Positions 1 to 7,592 of a stretch of 56,065 nt of DNA are shown piece by piece; within the stretch, counting starts at the first letter, position 1, and each line of letters starts with the position of its first letter. A model generated the notes under the pieces. It made no database searches. It worked only from the letters and a program-made list of their open reading frames with translations, and was not told where the DNA came from. Location of the stretch: contig NZ_QMEX01000014.1 in NCBI RefSeq assembly GCF_003284925.1, positions 1-56,065 of the forward strand, given 5' to 3'. The position numbers and the translations under genes were made by a program. The DNA comes from Mycolicibacter senuensis (GTDB lineage: Bacteria > Actinomycetota > Actinomycetes > Mycobacteriales > Mycobacteriaceae).

Positions 1-8
1 TCGTCACC

Positions 9-26
9 AATGCCCACACGGGCATT
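9..26. terminator. Hairpin at the window edge, possible terminator
   Basis: A perfect seven-base stem AATGCCC / GGGCATT around an ACAC loop. No T-tract follows, so if it terminates transcription it does so in the weak-tail style common in mycobacteria. It lies between the end of the thiolase-like gene and whatever gene lies beyond the window edge. Confidence 0.35.
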
Positions 27-61
27 TCGCTGCAAAGAGCGCGTACCTCGCTCGACGGGCT

Positions 62-75
62 CCCGCTAGTGCGGG
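62..75. terminator. Short hairpin directly after the thiolase-like stop codon
   Basis: CCCGC-TAGT-GCGGG forms a five-base-pair GC stem three bases downstream of the minus-strand stop codon at 78-80. With the stronger hairpin at 9-26 it may end the minus-strand operon. There is no U-tract, so this is only a structural suggestion. Confidence 0.25.
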
Positions 76-77
76 CT

Positions 78-1232
78 TCACCGCGACAGAATGCTCACCG
101 CCGATGCTCCCGGTGCCCCATACAGATGGGTGTAACCGACGCGGGGCCGCCCCGGAACCTGCCGATCGCCGGCTCGGCCCTGCAACTGCAGCACCGTCTC
201 GTAAATCTGGCGCAATCCGGACGCGCCGATGGGCTCACCGTTGGCGATGAGGCCGCCGTCGGTGTTCACCGGCAGCGCGCCACCGATGTCGGTGCGTCCG
301 TCAGCGATCCATTGTTCCTGTTCGCCGTCGCCACAGAAGCCGTTCTCAGCCATATGAATCAACTCGGAGCCGGCGTCGGTGTCCTGCAACTGGGCGACCT
401 GAACCTCCTCGGGTCCGATCCCTGCTGCCGCGTAGGCGGCCCTCGACGCATCGACCGTCGGACTCGGCGCGGTCTGTAACGGCAGAGACGGACTCTGCAC
501 CTCGAAGGCGCCGTGCCGACGGGTGCGTAGCTCCGAGGCCCGGACATAGACCGGCGTGGAAGTGAACGAGCGGGCCAGATCGCCGCGGCACAACACCACC
601 GCGGCGGCACCCTCGCAGGGATTGCAGTACATGTAGCGCGTCAGCGGGTAGTTGACGACCTCACTGTCCCGGATGACCTCAGCCGGAACGGGTTTACGCC
701 GCCACGCGTGCGGTGTGATGGAGCCGTTGTGCAGGTTCTTGGCGGCGATCCGGGCGAGACTGTCCGCGGAGATGCCGTGTAATCCCATGTAGCGGTTGAT
801 CTTAGTGCCAAAGAAATGCGTCGTGAGAAACAATCCGGTCTGCCCGTACCACGCGGGTTGGCCGACCACGGCCGGGTCCGCGGCGAACGCCCCGCGCGGA
901 TGCTTGTCCATGCCGATCGCCATCGCGACGTCGGCCTCTCCATTGCGGATCGCCGCGGCAGCCATCTGCAGCGAAGTCCCGCCGGTGGCGCACCCGTTGA
1001 ACACAGCGCGGACCGGGATCCCGGTCAGCCCCAGCCATCCGACGATCGCATCCGGGTTAGAGACCTCGTAGCTGCCCACGAACGCCGTCTGCACCTTGGC
1101 CCACTCCGTGCCGGCGTCGGCGAGCGCGGCCCGGGCCGCCTCGACGCCCATCTGTAGCGCCAGTTTGTCGCCGTGGCGCCCGAACGGGTGCAGGCCGACA
1201 CCGACGATCGCCACGTCATTCTTCGCGCTCAC
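78..1232 (-). CDS. Thiolase-like / lipid-transfer-type protein lacking the GHP histidine
   Basis: A 384-residue protein of the SCP2-thiolase superfamily. The N-terminal strand (VAIVGVGLHPFG) and the nucleophile region NGCATGG, with Cys at about 81, are intact. The C-terminal motif that in true thiolases reads GHPxGA reads GEPIGASG here, with Glu at about 333 in place of the catalytic His. The last thiolase motif is replaced by GYTHLYGAPG. That pattern resembles the Ltp2-type retro-aldolases that work with a DUF35 partner on steroid side chains more than a thiolytic enzyme (family knowledge; assignment inferred). The start overlaps the stop of the upstream DUF35 gene (ATGA), so the two are translationally coupled and probably form a complex. 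Substrate unknown. Confidence 0.8.
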   Translation of the reverse strand: MSAKNDVAIVGVGLHPFGRHGDKLALQMGVEAARAALADAGTEWAKVQTAFVGSYEVSNPDAIVGWLGLTGIPVRAVFNGCATGGTSLQMAAAAIRNGEADVAMAIGMDKHPRGAFAADPAVVGQPAWYGQTGLFLTTHFFGTKINRYMGLHGISADSLARIAAKNLHNGSITPHAWRRKPVPAEVIRDSEVVNYPLTRYMYCNPCEGAAAVVLCRGDLARSFTSTPVYVRASELRTRRHGAFEVQSPSLPLQTAPSPTVDASRAAYAAAGIGPEEVQVAQLQDTDAGSELIHMAENGFCGDGEQEQWIADGRTDIGGALPVNTDGGLIANGEPIGASGLRQIYETVLQLQGRAGDRQVPGRPRVGYTHLYGAPGASAVSILSR

Positions 1233-1648
1233 TGGCGCGCCTCATTCGCTTCACCCACGGGCGCAAAAGCGTAAGTCAAGATTTCGGTGCCGTCCGGGCG
1301 GGTCGTGTAGGGCATTACCACCAATTCCATCTCCATGCCGATACGCAGTTTGGCCGGGTCCGGCTCGGTGAACCGGCCTTGCACCAGCAGTTCTCCGGGC
1401 AGCTCGACATACCCCAGCGCGTAGGGCACAAACGTTTCCATCGTGTCGTCACCGTCGTAGGGCGGGGCGGGCGGACGAAATTGCTGCGTTGTGAAGGCCC
1501 ACAACGTTCCTCGCCGGCTCAGCAGACGCGTGCTCTCTCCGGGGCGGGCCGGGAAGGACAGCACGCCGTCTTGTTCGGATGCGATCAGTCGGGGCTCTTC
1601 CGCGGGCCACGTAAACAGATTCTCCGCCACCGGCACCTGTGTCGCCAT
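1229..1648 (-). CDS. DUF35-type OB-fold protein without zinc-ribbon cysteines
   Basis: A 139-residue protein matching the DUF35 (ChsH2 C-terminal / acyl-CoA-associated OB-fold) family: an N-terminal segment where the rubredoxin-like zinc ribbon normally sits, then an OB-fold with the typical PYALGYVELPG and VQGRF stretches and a LRIGMEMELV core. DUF35 proteins usually carry two CxxC knuckles; this one contains no cysteine at all, so no zinc site can form. It precedes and overlaps the thiolase-like gene by four bases, the arrangement expected for an aldolase/DUF35 pair. The start ATG is followed by ATQVPVAENL. About 30 bases separate it from the upstream acyl-CoA synthetase, suggesting one transcript. 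Confidence 0.75.
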   Translation of the reverse strand: MATQVPVAENLFTWPAEEPRLIASEQDGVLSFPARPGESTRLLSRRGTLWAFTTQQFRPPAPPYDGDDTMETFVPYALGYVELPGELLVQGRFTEPDPAKLRIGMEMELVVMPYTTRPDGTEILTYAFAPVGEANEARQ

Positions 1649-1677
1649 GGTTTTGACGATATCAAGAGTTCATTCAT

Positions 1678-3102
1678 TTAGCTATTAAAGCCATTGCGCT
1701 GGCGCGCCATGTCGCCGCGGCGGATCTTGCCGGCCGCGGTGCGGGGAAGGGCGACGACGAATTCGATGGTCTTGGGCACCTTGTGGGCAGCCAGGCGCTC
1801 GCGGCAATAGGACCGAAGTTCGGCGGCGCTGGGCGCCGCAGCGGGATCACTGAGTTCGATGACCGCGTGGACCCGCTTGCCCCACTCGGGGTCGGGCAGC
1901 CCGACCACCACGGCGTCGGCCACCGCGGGGTGTTCGGTCAAAGCGGCCTCGACCTCAGCGGGATAGACGTTGACGCCACCGGAGATGATCAGGTCGACGC
2001 GACGGTCGGCGAGGTAGAGATAGCCGTCGTCATCGACCCATCCCATGTCGCCGACCGAGGTGAACAGATCCGCCGTGGTGGCGGGCCGGGTGTCGCCGAG
2101 ATAGCGGAATACCGGCTCGGTTTGGCCGGGCCGCCGGAAATGAATGGTTCCCACCACGCCGGGCGCGACCTGGCCGCCGGCGTCATCGAGAATCCGTAGT
2201 TCGGAGTTAACCGGGCGGCCGACAGTGCCGGGTCGGGCCAGCAGCTCTTCCCCGGTCGCTAAGCAGGATCCGGCATTCTCCGAGGATCCGTAGGCGACAT
2301 AGAACCGGCCGGCACCCAGGCGGTCGATCCAGAATCGGGCCAGCCAGTCCGGTAGGGGGGCACCGCCGTGTAGCAGCGATTCAACCGAATTGAGATCGCG
2401 GCGGTGCACATCGGCGCAACGAGCCATTCGTTGAAGCATGATCGTGGTCGCGGTCAATGTGTTCACGCGGTACCGTTCGATCAGGCTGAGCACCAGTTCG
2501 GCGACGAAGTGTTCCAGCAGGATCACTACCTGACGCTGCAGCAGTGCGGTGAACGTGATCAGCGCGCCGTTGGTGTGGTAGAGCGGCGCGGGCACCAACT
2601 GGATCTGACCGGCACGATGGCCCATCTCGCGCGCGGAGTCATATTCGGTGCCTGCAAGCGAGAACGTGCCGGATCCCTTGATGCAGATCACTTTTGGCAC
2701 TCCGGTCGATCCTGAGGTGGCGATGGCCCGTGCCGGATCCGGCGTCCTGTCCGGCACCGGCTCGGTTGATATGGCCGGGTCTTCGAGAGTGCGGGCGGCG
2801 ATCACCCGCTGACCTTCTCTGTCCGGCCACGAGGCCACCACGACTGCGGGACGTGTGACGTCGAGGACACGGCCGCGCTCCCACTCAGGCAGATCCGAGC
2901 GCAGCGGCAGGACGCATGCGCCGGCTTTCCACGCACCGAACGCGATGACAACGTGCTCTATCGAATTCGGTAGTCCGATCACCACAATGTCGCCGTGGCT
3001 GATGCCTAGGCCGGTCAGGCCGCGCGCCACACGGTTGCTGCGATGGTCGAGTTGCGCCCAGGTGACGCGATGCTCTGCCCCCGCGCCGGTGACAAAGATC
3101 AT
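1678..3102 (-). CDS. Acyl-CoA synthetase (FadD-like, AMP-forming)
   Basis: ANL-superfamily ligase that would activate a carboxylic acid to its CoA thioester. Visible motifs: P-loop TSGSTGVPK near residue 130, YGSSENAG, the hinge region GDMGWVDDDGYLYLADR, ISGGVNVYPAEVE and the C-terminal catalytic Lys in PRTAAGK. From the first ATG it has 474 residues, somewhat short for the family. Upstream in the same frame the sequence still reads like protein (SYGRRLADIAAQSPDATA), so the true start is probably near 3180, where only a CTG overlapping the thioesterase stop is available; the listed start is a minimum. It lies between a thioesterase and a DUF35/thiolase pair, so substrate activation for that pathway is the likely role. 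Confidence 0.85.
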   Translation of the reverse strand: MIFVTGAGAEHRVTWAQLDHRSNRVARGLTGLGISHGDIVVIGLPNSIEHVVIAFGAWKAGACVLPLRSDLPEWERGRVLDVTRPAVVVASWPDREGQRVIAARTLEDPAISTEPVPDRTPDPARAIATSGSTGVPKVICIKGSGTFSLAGTEYDSAREMGHRAGQIQLVPAPLYHTNGALITFTALLQRQVVILLEHFVAELVLSLIERYRVNTLTATTIMLQRMARCADVHRRDLNSVESLLHGGAPLPDWLARFWIDRLGAGRFYVAYGSSENAGSCLATGEELLARPGTVGRPVNSELRILDDAGGQVAPGVVGTIHFRRPGQTEPVFRYLGDTRPATTADLFTSVGDMGWVDDDGYLYLADRRVDLIISGGVNVYPAEVEAALTEHPAVADAVVVGLPDPEWGKRVHAVIELSDPAAAPSAAELRSYCRERLAAHKVPKTIEFVVALPRTAAGKIRRGDMARQRNGFNS

Positions 3103-3176
3103 CGCCGTCGCGTCCGGGCTCTGCGCGGCGATATCGGCGAGTCGCCGCCCGTAGGAAACGGCGGCGTCCGGCGAGC

Positions 3177-3611
3177 TCAGAGCGGCTTCGCGTTGGTGAT
3201 GATCGCCTCGGCGACAAGGCGGTCGGTGGCATCGCGGACGTGGACCTGGGAAACCTGAATCCGCCGGCCGGGTTTGATACAGACGCCGGTAGCGGTGAGG
3301 TCACTGGTGGCCGCCGAGAGATAGTTGATGTTCATCGACACTGTGGCGATGAACCCCTGCGCGCCGCTGGCCGCCAGTGATGCGGCCGTGCCGCAGGTAT
3401 CTGCCAGCGACGCCACGACGCCCCCATGGAACCCGTTGCCGCTGTGGCACAACCACTCGGCGTGCGCAAGCGTCATCACGACTTGCTCGTCATCCCAGCG
3501 CAGGACACGAACACCGCACTGCCGGTTGAAGGGGACTCCCGACTCGTAATGCTGGGCCTGGCGCTTCCAGCGCGCCTCCGGCGTCTCCTGCGTCTGCTCA
3601 GGCTTGGACAT
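3177..3611 (-). CDS. Hotdog-fold thioesterase (PaaI-like)
   Basis: About 144 residues starting MSKPEQTQE. I chose this start because GGGAG lies a suitable distance upstream; an ATG at 3662 in the same frame would add 17 residues that read like promoter sequence. The hotdog signature HGGVVASLADTCGTAAS, with the catalytic-type acidic residue, sits in the middle, and the C-terminal half (GVCIKPGRRIQVSQVHV) is typical of PaaI thioesterases that hydrolyse aryl- or acyl-CoA and rescue CoA from dead-end intermediates. It is the first gene of the minus-strand operon running to 78 and lies 76 bases from the divergent LLM oxidoreductase. Confidence 0.8.
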   Translation of the reverse strand: MSKPEQTQETPEARWKRQAQHYESGVPFNRQCGVRVLRWDDEQVVMTLAHAEWLCHSGNGFHGGVVASLADTCGTAASLAASGAQGFIATVSMNINYLSAATSDLTATGVCIKPGRRIQVSQVHVRDATDRLVAEAIITNAKPL

Positions 3612-3639
3612 CGGCCTCGCTCCCTGCGATAGAATCAGC

Positions 3640-3662
3640 TCAATTAATAATACGTTAATCAT
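3640..3662. promoter_or_regulatory. AT-rich divergent promoter with ATTAA / TTAAT dyad
   Basis: In the 76-base gap between the divergent thioesterase and LLM genes, ATTAA (3643) and TTAAT (3655) form an inverted repeat with seven bases between. The minus strand reads TATTAT inside it, a reasonable -10 element about 35 bases from the thioesterase start. Such an AT island is conspicuous in this GC-rich DNA. Whether it is an operator or just the -10 region cannot be told by eye. Confidence 0.35.
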
Positions 3663-3687
3663 GTGAGTTCAGCGACGGAGGAGTGCG

Positions 3688-4617
3688 GTGCAGCCGGAGG
3701 TGACCGTGGGCATCCGAGTGCCCCACGAGTTATTCGTCGGCGGTGCAACAGCTTTGCGGCGAAGCGTGGCCGACGTGGAGGCCGCCGGAATTGACCGGGT
3801 GTGCGTGGGCGACCATATCGCGTTCCACGGTGGGCGCGGCTTCGACGGACTCGTCCAGGCAACGGCATTGGCGGCACTCTGCGATCTGGAGGTCCAGACA
3901 GCGGTTTACCTGCTTCCGCTGCGCCACCCCGTTCCGGTCGCCCGTCAGGTGCTGTCGTTAGCCCTGCTGAGCGGCGGCCGATTCGTGTTCGGAGTAGGCA
4001 TCGGCGGTGAGGATCCGGCCGAAGTCGCGATGTGCGGCGTCGATCCTTCGACGCGGGGTCGGCGCATGGACGAATCCCTGGGCATCGTCCGCGACTTGCT
4101 CGCCGGCCGGGTTGTCGACCGCGCTGGCGGGTTCTACGAACTCGATGCCGTGCGGATGACGCCCACCCCGGCAGCCCCGGTTCCGGTGACCGTCGGTGGT
4201 CGCTCCGCCGCGGCCCTGCGTCGCGCCGGGGTGATGTCGGAAGGCTACCTGGCGCTGTGGACCACGCCGCAGCGCTGGAAGGAGTCCATCAGGATCGTGG
4301 AGGGGCATGCGCGCGATGCCGGCCGGGACGGTGTGGCATGGCGTCACGGGTTGCAGGTCTGGTGCGGCGTCGCCAACTCCGCGGCACGGGCCCGTCTACT
4401 GGTGGCAGACGCCATGGAGTCGCTGTACCGAATAGCGTTTGCGAAGTTCGAAAAGTACACGCCCTATGGGACACCCGAGGACGTCGCGAACGCCCTACGC
4501 CCCTACCTGTCCGCCGGCTGCCGCGAATTCAATCTGATCCCGATCGCTGCACATCCCGACGAGGCGATCGCCGGTGTCGGCGAGGTCCGGCGGCTGCTGC
4601 AGATCACCGACGGTTGA
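3688..4617 (+). CDS. LLM-class (F420-type) flavin-dependent oxidoreductase
   Basis: A 309-residue luciferase-like TIM-barrel protein. The start is GTG, with GACGGAGGA as a good ribosome binding site. Typical features are VCVGDHIAFHGG near residue 45, VQTAVYLLPLRHPVPVARQ, the SGGRFVFGVGIGGE motif near 95 and VPVTVGGRSAAALRRA near 165. In mycobacteria most such proteins use coenzyme F420 (family knowledge); the sequence alone does not prove it. It diverges from the acyl-CoA synthetase operon and converges on an enoyl-CoA hydratase. A role in oxidising an intermediate of the neighbouring pathway is inferred. Confidence 0.8.
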   Translation: MQPEVTVGIRVPHELFVGGATALRRSVADVEAAGIDRVCVGDHIAFHGGRGFDGLVQATALAALCDLEVQTAVYLLPLRHPVPVARQVLSLALLSGGRFVFGVGIGGEDPAEVAMCGVDPSTRGRRMDESLGIVRDLLAGRVVDRAGGFYELDAVRMTPTPAAPVPVTVGGRSAAALRRAGVMSEGYLALWTTPQRWKESIRIVEGHARDAGRDGVAWRHGLQVWCGVANSAARARLLVADAMESLYRIAFAKFEKYTPYGTPEDVANALRPYLSAGCREFNLIPIAAHPDEAIAGVGEVRRLLQITDG

Positions 4618-4618
4618 A

Positions 4619-4659
4619 GCCACGCAGACAGGTCGCCCGGCAGGTGTAGGGGGCGTGGC
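4619..4659. terminator. Inverted repeat between convergent genes
   Basis: GCCACGC and GCGTGGC pair around a 27-base interior in the 67-base gap between the convergent LLM and enoyl-CoA hydratase stops. It is placed like a bidirectional terminator, but the loop is long and there is no T-tract. Confidence 0.25.
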
Positions 4660-4684
4660 ATCGCAGCGCTCCGCGCATCCCGCT

Positions 4685-5506
4685 TCAGTCCACGAAACGA
4701 GGCTCGCGTCTCTCGATGTTGGCCTGCACGGCCTCCAGCTGATTCGGAGTTCCGATCGTCTCCCACATGGCGCGGCGCTCAGCCCGCAGGTTCGCCGATG
4801 CCACCGGCACCGCCGCTGCCGTCAAGGCTTTCGCATTCCGGATCGCCTGGGGGTTGCGGGCCGCGACGTTGCGGGCAAAATCCGTTGCAGCGGTAAGTGG
4901 ATCATCGAACACTGCGGTAACCAGTCCTAGCCGGGCTGCTTCATCTCCGCGTACGGTGCGCCCGGAGTAGATCAGATCTCGGGCGTGGTCGAGACCGATC
5001 AGCGCCGGCAACAACTGGGTTCCACCCATATCCGGAACGAGCCCCCAGTTGATTTCACCCGCAGCCAGCTTGGCATCACCGGTGGCGTAGCGGATGTCGG
5101 CGCCCAGCGCCAGCTGCAGACCGGCACCGATCGCGGCGCCGTGCACAGCGGCGATCACCGGGACCTCGATCAGCCGCCAGACCCAGACGGCCTTCTGGCC
5201 GCGCCCCAACAACAGTCCTTCGACGCCCAGGTCGCCCCAGCGCTGGGGATCTCCGTCAGCGTCGGCTGGGATGAGCGAGCCACCGGACTTCTGTCCGGCG
5301 AAGCTCGTTCGGTCCAGACCCGCGCAGAAACCCCGGCCTTCACCAGAAAGCACCACAGCCCGGAGGTCCGGTCTGGATCGCAGCGACTGGCCTGCTTCGA
5401 TCAGCGCCTCAAAGAGCTCGTCATTGAACGCGTTCATGACCTCTGGGCGGTTCAACCGGACGTCGGCGACGCCGTCGGCGACGTCGACCAGCACCACATC
5501 CGACAT
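4685..5506 (-). CDS. Enoyl-CoA hydratase/isomerase family protein (one Glu replaced)
   Basis: A 273-residue crotonase-fold protein. I start it at the ATG at 5506 (MSDVVLVDVADG), with GTGAGG as ribosome binding site, rather than the longer frame. The oxyanion-hole stretches are clear: LSGEGRGFCAGLD near residue 65 and HGAAIGAGLQLALGADI near 120. In classical hydratases the two catalytic Glu lie in GGCE and QPEI; here the first position reads GLQ (Gln) while the second is kept (GEINWGL). Single-Glu crotonases may be hydratases with altered chemistry or isomerases. It is the last gene of the minus-strand run that begins with the DUF35 fusion at 8809, about 100 bases behind the next hydratase. 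Confidence 0.8.
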   Translation of the reverse strand: MSDVVLVDVADGVADVRLNRPEVMNAFNDELFEALIEAGQSLRSRPDLRAVVLSGEGRGFCAGLDRTSFAGQKSGGSLIPADADGDPQRWGDLGVEGLLLGRGQKAVWVWRLIEVPVIAAVHGAAIGAGLQLALGADIRYATGDAKLAAGEINWGLVPDMGGTQLLPALIGLDHARDLIYSGRTVRGDEAARLGLVTAVFDDPLTAATDFARNVAARNPQAIRNAKALTAAAVPVASANLRAERRAMWETIGTPNQLEAVQANIERREPRFVD

Positions 5507-5608
5507 CAATGCCTCACTTCGTAGTTGTGACGAACCGACTGAAGCGCGCAGCGCACTTTCCCGGGCTATCCGGCGGCGGCACACCACCGGAAACCGGCGC
5601 GCCGGGCG

Positions 5609-6421
5609 CTACTTCTGACCCGACCGGGACCGGAAGGCGGCCACTCGCTCGTGGAACTCCGGCGTCGTGAACGAGGTGAACTCCTCTGCGAGCGCGTACT
5701 CGAGCACGCCGAGAGCAGCGCGAGACAGGTGCATGTTCAGCGCGACCTTGCTGGCCCGCAAGGCCTGCGACGGCAGCGCGGCCAGCCGCTCACCCAGCAC
5801 CAGCGCCTCGTCGAGCACCGCGTCGTCGTCGGCGATCTTGGTGACCAGATTCAGTTTCTCGGCGATCGACGGGGTGATCTTGTCGCCCAGCAACACATAC
5901 TCTTTCGCCTTCATCATCCCGATCAGCAGCGGCAGCATCGCCGCCCCGCCGTCGCCGGCGACCAGGCCGACCGCCACGTGCGGGTCAGCCAGATAGCTGC
6001 TCTCCCCCATCACCAGAAAGTCGCTCAGCAGCGCGATAGAGCAGCCCAGTCCGACGGCCGGACCGTTGACCGCAGACACCAGCGGCTTGGGGAAGTTGAT
6101 CACCTCGAGGAACACGGTGCGCGCTTCGGAGATCTGAAACTGGCGAGCCACCGGATCGTCGATCAGACGGCCGAACATCACCATGTCGCCGCCGGCCGAG
6201 AACGCCTTACCGACACCGGTCGTCACCACAGCGCGGACATCGTCGTCGGTGGCCAGCACCCGCCAGATGGTGGCAAACGCGTGGTGCACCTCTTCGTTGA
6301 CCGCGTTCAACGCCTCTGGGCGGTTGATGCTCACCACGTGGACTCCTCCACGCTTCTCCACCAGCAGCCACGGGGCGAACTCTTCGTAACCGGGCAACGT
6401 GGCGACTTCTGAGGTGGTCAT
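5609..6421 (-). CDS. Crotonase-family protein lacking both catalytic glutamates
   Basis: 270 residues from the ATG at 6421 (MTTSEVATLPGYEEF), preceded by a clear AGGAG; the same frame extends to 6562 but that part overlaps the upstream thiolase. Crotonase motifs are VTTGVGKAFSAGGDMVMFG and VNGPAVGLGCSIALLSDF. At the two positions normally holding Glu it has Ser (GCS) and His (DPHVAVGL), so ordinary syn-hydration is unlikely; isomerase, hydrolase or carbon-carbon lyase chemistry is more plausible for this fold. It lies 10 bases downstream of a thiolase and belongs to the same operon. Confidence 0.8.
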   Translation of the reverse strand: MTTSEVATLPGYEEFAPWLLVEKRGGVHVVSINRPEALNAVNEEVHHAFATIWRVLATDDDVRAVVTTGVGKAFSAGGDMVMFGRLIDDPVARQFQISEARTVFLEVINFPKPLVSAVNGPAVGLGCSIALLSDFLVMGESSYLADPHVAVGLVAGDGGAAMLPLLIGMMKAKEYVLLGDKITPSIAEKLNLVTKIADDDAVLDEALVLGERLAALPSQALRASKVALNMHLSRAALGVLEYALAEEFTSFTTPEFHERVAAFRSRSGQK

Positions 6422-6431
6422 GGCGCTCCTG

Positions 6432-7592
6432 TCAGTTCTTCTCGGTGGAAAGGATGGTGATCGCCGAGACCGCAGTCGGACCACCGATGTTGTGTGCCAA
6501 GGCGACTCGTGCCCCGTCAACCTGATTTTCGGCCTCGCCTCGCAATTGGTTGAACAGTTCATAGCACTGCGCCACCCCGGTGGCGCCCGGAGGGTGACCC
6601 TTGGCCTTCAACCCGCCGCTCGGGTTGATCGGGATCGAGCCGCCAACATAGTGCTCGCGTCCCTCGACAAGTTTGTAGGCCTCGAAGCGATCGGCGAAAC
6701 CGAGATCCTCGTAGCTGATCAGCTCAACACCGGTGAAGCAGTCGTGCACCTCGGCGACGTCGACGTCCCCCGGTGTCAGCCCGGCCATCTTCATCGCGGC
6801 CTTCGCGGCCCGCACCGTCGGCGGGAATGTCGTCATATCGCTCTTGTGCTGGTGCATCACTCGGTCCATGCCGATTCCCACACCGCGCACCCACACCGGC
6901 CGATCGGTGTAGCGGTCGACGACTTCTTCGGCGGCCAGGATGACCGCTGCCGCACCGTCACTTTGCGGGGTGCAGTCATAAAGCCCGAAGGGCTCGACGA
7001 TCATCGGCGCCGCCAGTGCTTGTTCAACGGTAATCTCGTAACGCAGCTGGGCTTTCGGATTCTTCAGCGCGTGGAAATGGTTCTTGACCGCGACCATCGC
7101 CATGTGCTCCTTGGTCGCCGGCGACTCGTGCAGATAGCGGATGACGTGCAGCGCGAAGTTTGCCGGCGCGACCAAGCCCAGCGGGTAATCCCAAGCGTTG
7201 TCGCGGGTCATCGCAGCCCAGTCCCAAAATGTCGTGTTCGATGCGGTCTCACGCACCTTGTCGGCGCCAACGACCAGCACCACGTCGTAGAGGCCCGACG
7301 CAATCGCCAGCGTGCCGTTCCGAATGGCGTCATTACCGGTGGCACAAGCGTTTTCGATACGTGTGACCGGAATGTCGGTGAGATCGAGGGTGTCGGCCAA
7401 GATGCCCGACGGGAAGCCGTCGGTGGTGGACAGCTCGCCGAACCAGGCAGCCTCGATCTCCGACTTGTCCATGCCCTTGTCGACGTGCGCGACGGCTTCG
7501 GAGTATGCCATCGGCACCAGGTCTTTGATGCCGAGGTCGAAATGCTCGGCGAACGGGGTCATCCCAGCGCCGACGATGGCCACGTTCCTCAT
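6432..7592 (-). CDS. Thiolase, SCP-x / lipid-transfer type, with intact active site
   Basis: A 386-residue SCP2-type thiolase. The nucleophilic Cys at about 83 sits in NACATGNDA. The catalytic His at about 333 sits in GLKAKGHPPGATG, and the C-terminal HNIGG block (about 367) replaces the CxGGG of ordinary thiolases, as in SCP-x. It would cleave a 3-ketoacyl-CoA, typically on a branched or steroid side chain. The start overlaps the stop of the thiolase-fold/DUF35 fusion by ATGA, so the two subunits are probably made together. Compared with the thiolase-like gene at 78-1232 this one keeps every catalytic residue I looked for. Confidence 0.88.
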   Translation of the reverse strand: MRNVAIVGAGMTPFAEHFDLGIKDLVPMAYSEAVAHVDKGMDKSEIEAAWFGELSTTDGFPSGILADTLDLTDIPVTRIENACATGNDAIRNGTLAIASGLYDVVLVVGADKVRETASNTTFWDWAAMTRDNAWDYPLGLVAPANFALHVIRYLHESPATKEHMAMVAVKNHFHALKNPKAQLRYEITVEQALAAPMIVEPFGLYDCTPQSDGAAAVILAAEEVVDRYTDRPVWVRGVGIGMDRVMHQHKSDMTTFPPTVRAAKAAMKMAGLTPGDVDVAEVHDCFTGVELISYEDLGFADRFEAYKLVEGREHYVGGSIPINPSGGLKAKGHPPGATGVAQCYELFNQLRGEAENQVDGARVALAHNIGGPTAVSAITILSTEKN

